Source: an uncultured Bacillota bacterium
GTDB lineage: Bacteria > Bacillota > Clostridia > Peptostreptococcales > Anaerovoracaceae
Direction of reading: 5' to 3'
DNA length: 9,132 bases
NCBI GenBank assembly: GCA_946631075.1
Contig: CAMOZS010000057.1
Location: 1-9,132, forward strand
A program made the position numbers and the translations under genes. Positions 5,203 to 9,132 of the stretch are shown one piece after another (position 1 is the first letter of the stretch; the number at the start of each line of letters is the position of its first letter). Below the pieces are notes generated by a model. That model searched no databases and was not told the DNA's origin. It saw only the letters and a program-made list of their open reading frames with translations.

Positions 5203-6708
5203 ATGGAAATCACAGGCGGAACACTGACGAACTGGCGGAAGCTCTATGAAGAAAAGAAGATGACGGCGGAGGAGGCGGTGACACTGATCAAATCGGAAGA
5301 TCATGTCATCTTCGGCCACTGCATAAGCGAACCGGCGGCCCTGGTCGATGCCATGGTAGCCAACCACGAGGAATACAGAAATGTACATATCACTCACATG
5401 GTATCCCTGGGCAAGGGGGAATATACCAAACCGGAGTACGCCAAGAACTTCGTCTTCGAAGGCGTCTTCTGCGGGGCGGGCACCAGAAAGAGCGTAGCCG
5501 AGGGCAGGGGCGATGTCATCCCGGTCTATTTCTCGGAGCTGCCCATCTGGATCCGCCGGGGCATCCTCAACTTCGATGTCTGCCTGGTCCAGCTGTCCCC
5601 GCCGGACCAGTGGGGATACTGCAACCTGGGCGTTGAGTCCGGATACACCTTCCAGGCCATCCGGTCGGCCAAGATCGTCATCGCCCAGATCAACAAGAAC
5701 GTTCCTTTCTCTTACGGAGATACCCACATCCACGTCAGCCAGCTGTCGGCCATCGTCGAGATCGATGAGCCTCTGGCGGAGCAGCAGCCTCCGTCGGTCG
5801 GCGAAGTGGAGACAGCCATCGGCAAGTACTGCGCTTCTCTGATCGAGGACGGTTCCACTCTGCAGCTTGGTATCGGCGCTATCCCTGACGCGGTCCTGGC
5901 CGAGCTGAAAGGCCACCGTCATCTGGGCATCCATTCGGAGATGATCGCCGACGGCGTCCTGGATCTGGTCGAGGCGGGCGTCATCGACTGCTCCCAGAAG
6001 ACTCTTCACAAAGGGCAGATCGTAGTCACCTTCCTGATGGGGACCCGCCGTCTCTACGACTTCGCGGATCATAACCCAATGCTGACCCTGCGTCCGGTCG
6101 ACTACGTCAACGACCCTGCGGTCATCGCCAAAAACAATAAGATGGTCTCCATCAACTCGGCCCTGCAGGTTGACTTCATGGGCCAGGTCGTCGCTGACAC
6201 CATCGGGACCAGACAGTTCTCCGGCGTCGGCGGCCAGGTCGACTTCGTCCGGGGCGTTGCCAGATCGGAAGACGGCAAGGGCATCTCCATCATCGCCATG
6301 CCTTCGACCACCACGAAGAAGGACGGGACAGTGATCTCCAAGATCACTCCCTACATCGATAATGGTGCCGCGGTCACGACCAACCGCTACGACGTCGACT
6401 ACATCATCACCGAATACGGCATCGCCAGAATGAAGGGCAAGACCCTGAAAGAGCGTGCCCGGGCCCTGATCCGGATCGCTCATCCGGACGTCCGCGGCGA
6501 GTTGATCGATGCCTACGAGCAGAGATTCAACGAGCCGGTCAAGCGGATCCAGATGCCCCTGACCCCGCGCAGCTCCAAGCCGGCCCCGGTCAAGGAAGAG
6601 GCCAAGGCCGATAAGGCTGAGTCGAAGGCGGATAAGGCCGAGGCTGGCAAAGCTGATAAGGCCGAGGCTGGCAAAGCGGATAAGGGCGAGGCGAAAGCCG
6701 GCAAATAA
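5203..6708 (+). CDS. Family I CoA-transferase (acyl-CoA:acetate / 4-hydroxybutyrate type) with repeat tail
   Basis: A 501-residue cytosolic enzyme of the acetyl-CoA hydrolase/CoA-transferase family (Cat1, Cat2/AbfT, butyryl-CoA:acetate CoA-transferase), which moves CoA between acids in fermentation. Family motifs run in order: VIFGHCISEPAALVDAM (35-51), HMVSLGKGEY (65-74), VIPVYFSELP (105-114), the catalytic-Glu motif GIHSEM (E246) and the CoA-loop GVGGQVDFVRG (341-351), then DYIITEYGIARM. The homologous core ends near residue 450, close to the usual length of about 430-450. A non-homologous 45-residue tail of Ala, Lys, Glu, Asp and Gly (ADKAEAGK units) follows. The ATG has GGAGGAGGT at 5188-5196. 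The divergent PAS regulator suggests substrate-induced control. Exact acyl specificity cannot be read from sequence; acetate/butyrate and 4-hydroxybutyrate are equally possible. Confidence 0.92.
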   Translation: MEITGGTLTNWRKLYEEKKMTAEEAVTLIKSEDHVIFGHCISEPAALVDAMVANHEEYRNVHITHMVSLGKGEYTKPEYAKNFVFEGVFCGAGTRKSVAEGRGDVIPVYFSELPIWIRRGILNFDVCLVQLSPPDQWGYCNLGVESGYTFQAIRSAKIVIAQINKNVPFSYGDTHIHVSQLSAIVEIDEPLAEQQPPSVGEVETAIGKYCASLIEDGSTLQLGIGAIPDAVLAELKGHRHLGIHSEMIADGVLDLVEAGVIDCSQKTLHKGQIVVTFLMGTRRLYDFADHNPMLTLRPVDYVNDPAVIAKNNKMVSINSALQVDFMGQVVADTIGTRQFSGVGGQVDFVRGVARSEDGKGISIIAMPSTTTKKDGTVISKITPYIDNGAAVTTNRYDVDYIITEYGIARMKGKTLKERARALIRIAHPDVRGELIDAYEQRFNEPVKRIQMPLTPRSSKPAPVKEEAKADKAESKADKAEAGKADKAEAGKADKGEAKAGK

Positions 6709-6784
6709 GGCCGACAAGGCCGACAAGGCCGAGGCGAAAGCCGGCAAATAGGCCGACAAGGCCGCGGATAAGGAAAAGTCATGA
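6604..6784 (+). repeat. Tandem-repeat tail of the CoA-transferase, continuing past the stop codon
   Basis: Within the gene, 24-nt units encoding ADKAEAGK recur at 6628-6651 and 6652-6675, with a diverged copy at 6676-6699. A 20-nt block, GAGGCGAAAGCCGGCAAATA, occurs at 6688-6707, where it creates the TAA stop, and again at 6731-6750. The 43-nt period shifts the frame by one. Read in the +1 frame after the stop, 6710-6748 encodes ADKADKAEAKAGK, then TAG. The same frame continues as ADKAADKEKS to TGA at 6782-6784. This looks like slippage or unequal duplication in a formerly longer tail. Confidence 0.8.
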
Positions 6785-6822
6785 ACTCGACCTTCGGCGA
6801 GTATCGTAAATCATGACTTTTC
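6773..6822 (+). terminator. Long hairpin after the CoA-transferase; first TCATGA dyad
   Basis: GAAAAGTCATGA (6773-6784) and TCATGACTTTTC (6811-6822) are perfect 12-bp arms. The loop contains a second stem, ACTCG/CGAGT. With A-rich left and CTTTTC right flanks it can work as a terminator, possibly in both directions. The T-run is only four bases, so termination would be moderate. It is also the first of three TCATGA inverted repeats in this region. Confidence 0.6.
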
Positions 6823-6860
6823 TTCATACAAACGCTGGCCGCCCCGGCTCAAACGGGACT

Positions 6861-6901
6861 TGTCATGATTTGGCCCATCACCGCTCGCACATATCATGAC
6901 A
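6861..6901. repeat. Second TCATGA inverted repeat
   Basis: TGTCATGAT (6861-6869) and ATCATGACA (6893-6901) are perfect 9-bp inverted arms with a 23-nt spacer. The two TCATGA cores are 31 bp apart. No T-tract follows, so this is not an ordinary terminator. The spacer sequence is unrelated to those of the first and third dyads. Confidence 0.75.
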
Positions 6902-6965
6902 TTTCCAGGAACAGCATAACGATCAAACCGTCAGGACCTTCCTGATTCAGAGCGAAATCATTAAA

Positions 6966-7005
6966 GTCATGATTATCACCATCCCTGGAATTATAAAATC
7001 ATGAC
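6966..7005. repeat. Third TCATGA inverted repeat, next to the ferredoxin promoter
   Basis: GTCATGATT (6966-6974) and AATCATGAC (6997-7005) are perfect 9-bp inverted arms with a 22-nt spacer and cores 32 bp apart. The right arm ends one base before the -35 of the ferredoxin promoter. That is a position typical of an operator or activator site. Confidence 0.75.
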
Positions 7006-7006
7006 A

Positions 7007-7036
7007 TTGCGATTTCTAACAGAAGCATGGTATACT
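7007..7036 (+). promoter_or_regulatory. Promoter of the small ferredoxin gene
   Basis: TTGCGA (7007-7012, 4 of 6) and TATACT (7031-7036, 5 of 6) are separated by 18 bp. Transcription would begin near 7043, leaving a roughly 30-nt leader that contains the ribosome binding site AGAGGAGA (7061-7068). Confidence 0.65.
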
Positions 7037-7070
7037 AAACCATATTCAACTCAGAGAAGAAGAGGAGAAA

Positions 7071-7080
7071 GATCATGATC
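7071..7080. promoter_or_regulatory. Palindrome GATCATGATC across the ferredoxin start codon
   Basis: A perfect 10-bp palindrome is centred on the ATG at 7075-7077 and contains the same TCATGA core as the three upstream dyads. It may be a seventh copy of that motif at the translation start, or chance arising from the first two codons. Confidence 0.35.
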
Positions 7081-7275
7081 GTTATCGACAGAAGAAACTG
7101 TGTCAGCTGCGGCGCCTGCAATGCCATAGCAATGACCTTCAAGTGCATCAAGACGACTCCGGAGTATGAACTCTACGAGGAACCGCCCAAGGAAGAGCGG
7201 GATTACGTGCAGAAGATCATGCGGGACTGCTGGGCCAAGTGCATCTACCTCAGCGGGGGAGACTGGGAAGACTGA
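7075..7275 (+). CDS. Small single-cluster [4Fe-4S] ferredoxin
   Basis: A 66-residue acidic electron-transfer protein. The CVSCGAC motif supplies three cluster cysteines (C9, C12, C15), and C56 in DCWAKCIY is the probable fourth ligand. C24 and C52 are placed roughly where one-cluster ferredoxins such as that of Thermotoga carry a structural disulfide pair. Two features are unusual. The proline that normally follows the last ligand is Ile, and the segment after CxxCxxC (NAIAMTFKC) lacks the usual Cx3CP. The ATG follows AGAGGAGA by 6 nt. The gene is monocistronic between its own promoter and a strong terminator, so its redox partner is not shown by context. The ferredoxin-like call is fairly secure; cluster type is inferred. 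Confidence 0.82.
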   Translation: MIVIDRRNCVSCGACNAIAMTFKCIKTTPEYELYEEPPKEERDYVQKIMRDCWAKCIYLSGGDWED

Positions 7276-7280
7276 TCCCA

Positions 7281-7319
7281 CCACATCTTGTGGCTGGCGA
7301 GCGAAATATCCAGATATTT
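7281..7319. repeat. Two small inverted repeats after the ferredoxin gene
   Basis: CCACA/TGTGG (7281-7285 and 7289-7293, 3-nt loop) and AAATATC/GATATTT (7304-7310 and 7313-7319, 2-nt spacer) lie between the ferredoxin stop and its terminator. They may be 3' mRNA hairpins. The second is also a near-perfect AT palindrome that a regulator could bind. Confidence 0.4.
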
Positions 7320-7330
7320 ACAAATAAGCG

Positions 7331-7374
7331 AAAAAACCAATGCCTTTCAGAGATGAAAAGCACTGGTTTTTTTT
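7331..7374 (+). terminator. Strong intrinsic terminator after the ferredoxin gene
   Basis: AAAAAACCAATGC (7331-7343) pairs with GCACTGGTTTTTT (7360-7372) with one mismatch. An inner TTTCA/TGAAA stem closes on a GAGA loop. Eight T follow the GC-rich part (7367-7374). The matching A-run on the left makes it potentially bidirectional. Confidence 0.88.
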
Positions 7375-7401
7375 GACTTTTAAGGAAATCAAAAGTAAAA
7401 T
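7373..7401 (+). promoter_or_regulatory. Near-consensus promoter of the exported lysozyme gene
   Basis: TTGACT (7373-7378) and TAAAAT (7396-7401) have exactly 17 bp between them, each hexamer one base from consensus. The -35 overlaps the end of the preceding terminator's T-tract. Only 6 nt separate the -10 from the ATG at 7408, so transcription should begin at or beside the start codon. Confidence 0.78.
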
Positions 7402-7407
7402 TAGGCC

Positions 7408-9132
7408 ATGAAGAAGAAATGGAAAAACAACTTAATAATATGTATTATGTTCGTTTTGGCCCTGACCATGGCTACGCCGGCCTTCGCTGAAGGCGGCGCC
7501 GAAGCAGGCGCGGCAAGCGATACGGCCGCCGTCGACACGGCCGATCCGGCCGGCGGCGTGATCACAGCCTTTGCCGACCTAGCCCAGTCCGAGTACATCT
7601 TCGAAGGCCAGCCTTTGGAAGAGGAAGTGGCGGCGGCCCTGCCCCAGACGATCGACGTCTACCTGGAAGGAGGGGAGGCGGCAGCGATCCCGGTCAGCTG
7701 GGAAGCCGTGGAGGATTTCGACCACACCGACTATTACTTCTATTCTATGCGGCCGGTCTGGAGCGAGGAGTATGCCCTGGCCGAAGGATTGGACGAGATG
7801 ATCGACGTTCCCTGGATCACCGTTTTCCGGGAGCCGTCAGCAGAGGAAGAAGAGCTGGGCGAGGCCGAGCCGGAGATCCCGGTAGAGGATCCGGAAGAGC
7901 TGCCCCTGGCTTTCCTGATCGAAGAGAGCTACGCGGCGTCCTCCAACGCCGACAGGATCTACGACTACCTGACCGGGACCATGGGACTGAACCGGGCGGC
8001 CGCCTGCGGCGTCATGACCAACCTTTACGCCGAGAGCGGCATGCAGCCCAACAACCTGGAGAACCGCTACAACGCCCTTTACGGACTTTCGGACAGCCAG
8101 TACACCAGCCGGGTCAACAAAGGGAAGAAGAACAACGGCAAGTACACCTCAGGCTACGGCAAGACCAGGTACTTCACCAAGGACTACTGCGGCTACGGCA
8201 TCTGCCAGTGGACCTCTCTTGGCCGGAGGACCAAGCTCCTGAAGCTGGCGGTGAAGAAGGACGTGTCCATCGCCAACCTGAACATGCAGCTGGAGTTTCT
8301 GAAGACCGAGCTGAAGGACAGCTATCCCCAGGTCTGGGCCACCCTGAAGAAGGTGCCCGATAATGCCAACGGAGCCTACCTGGCCGCCGCTCATTTCTGC
8401 GCGGCCTTCGAGATCCCGGCCAACACCAACGCCACCGCGGCCTCAAGAGCCAGGACCTGCCTTTCCACCTACTGGAAGACCTACAGCGGCAAGTCCGCCT
8501 CCGTAAAGGGCAAGTCCTATCTGGGCATCTGCGGCTACACCTATCCGAAGTCGGTCAAGAAGGGCAAGGGGGTCACCTGCAGCGGCAGGGTCATCTCCAA
8601 CTACAAGATCAAGTCCGTGACAGCTAAGATCGTAAGAAGCGGCGGCAAGACCGTATACAGCTCGACAAAGAAGCCCGGGACCACCATCTACAGTTTATAT
8701 AACTTTGACGGGAGCATGAAGTTCAGCAAGCTTTCCGCGGGGACCTACACCTTCCGGATCACGGCCAAGGACGCGGACGGCAAGACCATCACCGTCAAGC
8801 ACGGTTTTACTGTGGCCAAAGACAATTCCACCGAGATCGACCGGGGCCTGGCGGTGTCCGACAAGTCAACAGCCGCGCCGGCGAACAAGCCGGCTGCAGA
8901 CCCGGACAAGGATGCCGAATCCACCCTCCGGGGCGTGGGCCTCAACTACCCCAAGAAGATCCGCAAGGGCCGGATGTTCACCATCAAGGGCACGGTCAAG
9001 TCCAACTACCCCCTGACCAAGGTGGTCGTCACCATCAAGACCAAGTCCGGTAAGGTCAAACAGAAGGTCACCGGCTGGTGCAATGGAGCCAAGTCCTACT
9101 CCATGAGCAAGGTGGACGACGACGTGAAATTC
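7408..9132 (+). CDS. Exported phage-tail-type lysozyme with Ig-like repeats (3' end outside window)
   Basis: A reading frame open for 575 codons to the right edge. Residues 1-27 are a signal peptide (basic KKKWKNN, hydrophobic core, cleavage after ATPAFA). Residues about 55-145 (SEYIFEGQPLEEE...PVSWEAV) look like a small Ig-like domain and lead to an acidic linker (EEEELGEAEPEIP). Residues about 178-362 match the phage tail lysozyme family: NADRIYDYL, AACGVMTNLYAESGMQPNNLE with likely catalytic Glu E209, YGICQW, NLNMQLEFLKTEL and VWATLKKV. It should cleave peptidoglycan outside the cell. Two Ig-like repeats follow, from about 369 (YTYPKSVKKGKGVTCSGRV) to 467 and from about 508 (LNYPKKIRKGRMFTIKGTV), the second cut by the edge. 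No phage genes adjoin it. The ATG has no Shine-Dalgarno; a leaderless transcript is likely. Confidence 0.88.
   Translation, partial: MKKKWKNNLIICIMFVLALTMATPAFAEGGAEAGAASDTAAVDTADPAGGVITAFADLAQSEYIFEGQPLEEEVAAALPQTIDVYLEGGEAAAIPVSWEAVEDFDHTDYYFYSMRPVWSEEYALAEGLDEMIDVPWITVFREPSAEEEELGEAEPEIPVEDPEELPLAFLIEESYAASSNADRIYDYLTGTMGLNRAAACGVMTNLYAESGMQPNNLENRYNALYGLSDSQYTSRVNKGKKNNGKYTSGYGKTRYFTKDYCGYGICQWTSLGRRTKLLKLAVKKDVSIANLNMQLEFLKTELKDSYPQVWATLKKVPDNANGAYLAAAHFCAAFEIPANTNATAASRARTCLSTYWKTYSGKSASVKGKSYLGICGYTYPKSVKKGKGVTCSGRVISNYKIKSVTAKIVRSGGKTVYSSTKKPGTTIYSLYNFDGSMKFSKLSAGTYTFRITAKDADGKTITVKHGFTVAKDNSTEIDRGLAVSDKSTAAPANKPAADPDKDAESTLRGVGLNYPKKIRKGRMFTIKGTVKSNYPLTKVVVTIKTKSGKVKQKVTGWCNGAKSYSMSKVDDDVKF

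Noticed and set aside
5170..6759. A 529-codon open frame on - opposite the CoA-transferase
   Set aside because: It lies antisense to a gene with all CoA-transferase motifs. The product is low-complexity and Asp/Arg/Val-rich with no recognisable domain.
6773..7005. CRISPR array
   Set aside because: The repeated core is only 7-9 bp and alternates in orientation as inverted pairs. Distances between pairs (84 and 104 bp) are irregular, and no cas gene is present.
7408..9132. Prophage remnant, suggested by the lysozyme domain
   Set aside because: The protein has a signal peptide and Ig-like repeats and sits among ordinary metabolic genes. No integrase, structural or holin gene and no attachment repeat is visible in the window.

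Overview
The window looks like chromosomal DNA from a moderately GC-rich anaerobic Firmicute (class Clostridia). Supporting signs are strong AGGAGG-type ribosome binding sites, AT-rich intergenic promoters close to the TTGACA/TATAAT consensus, a butyrate/hydroxybutyrate-type CoA-transferase beside a PAS/TyrR-like regulator, a one-cluster ferredoxin, and a secreted wall hydrolase with Ig-like repeats. A gut or rumen lineage near Anaerovoracaceae/Eubacteriales is plausible, but that is a guess. I see no transposase, integrase, tRNA, rRNA or CRISPR array.

Layout. Positions 1-296 hold no convincing complete gene, only a 24-codon basic/hydrophobic reading frame at the edge. A membrane-anchored PP2C/SpoIIE phosphatase follows on + (297-1637). 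It converges with a two-gene minus-strand operon for paired small multidrug resistance (SMR) subunits (1670-2382, 4-nt overlap). A 90-bp divergent promoter region separates these from a + strand pair, a Bax-inhibitor-1/YetJ-type membrane protein (2473-3153) and a DsrE-like small protein (3189-3554). That pair ends in a GC-rich intrinsic terminator which overlaps the 3' end of the next gene.

The central unit is metabolic. A minus-strand PAS / degenerate AAA+ / TyrR-type HTH regulator (3615-4982) is divergent from a family I CoA-transferase (5203-6708). The 220-bp spacer between them carries a cluster of ATGCA dyads that could be the regulator's operator. The regulator keeps Walker A but appears to have lost Walker B, the GAFTGA loop and the sensor II arginine. 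It is therefore probably a ligand-responsive regulator of a sigma-70-type promoter and not a sigma-54 enhancer-binding protein. The CoA-transferase carries an extra Ala/Lys/Asp/Glu tail encoded by tandem repeats. The repeats run past the stop codon in a shifted frame.

Positions 6773-7005 hold the least explained DNA in the window: three successive inverted-repeat pairs built on TCATGA, each with its two TCATGA cores 31-32 bp apart. The first works as a terminator-like hairpin after the CoA-transferase. The last abuts the -35 of the next gene, a 66-residue ferredoxin (7075-7275). After a strong terminator, an exported phage-tail-type lysozyme with Ig-like repeats starts at 7408 and runs off the right edge.

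Two genes, the first SMR gene and the exported lysozyme, have near-consensus promoters whose -10 lies only 6-8 nt before the ATG, with no Shine-Dalgarno. This predicts leaderless mRNAs in a genome that otherwise uses strong Shine-Dalgarno sites.
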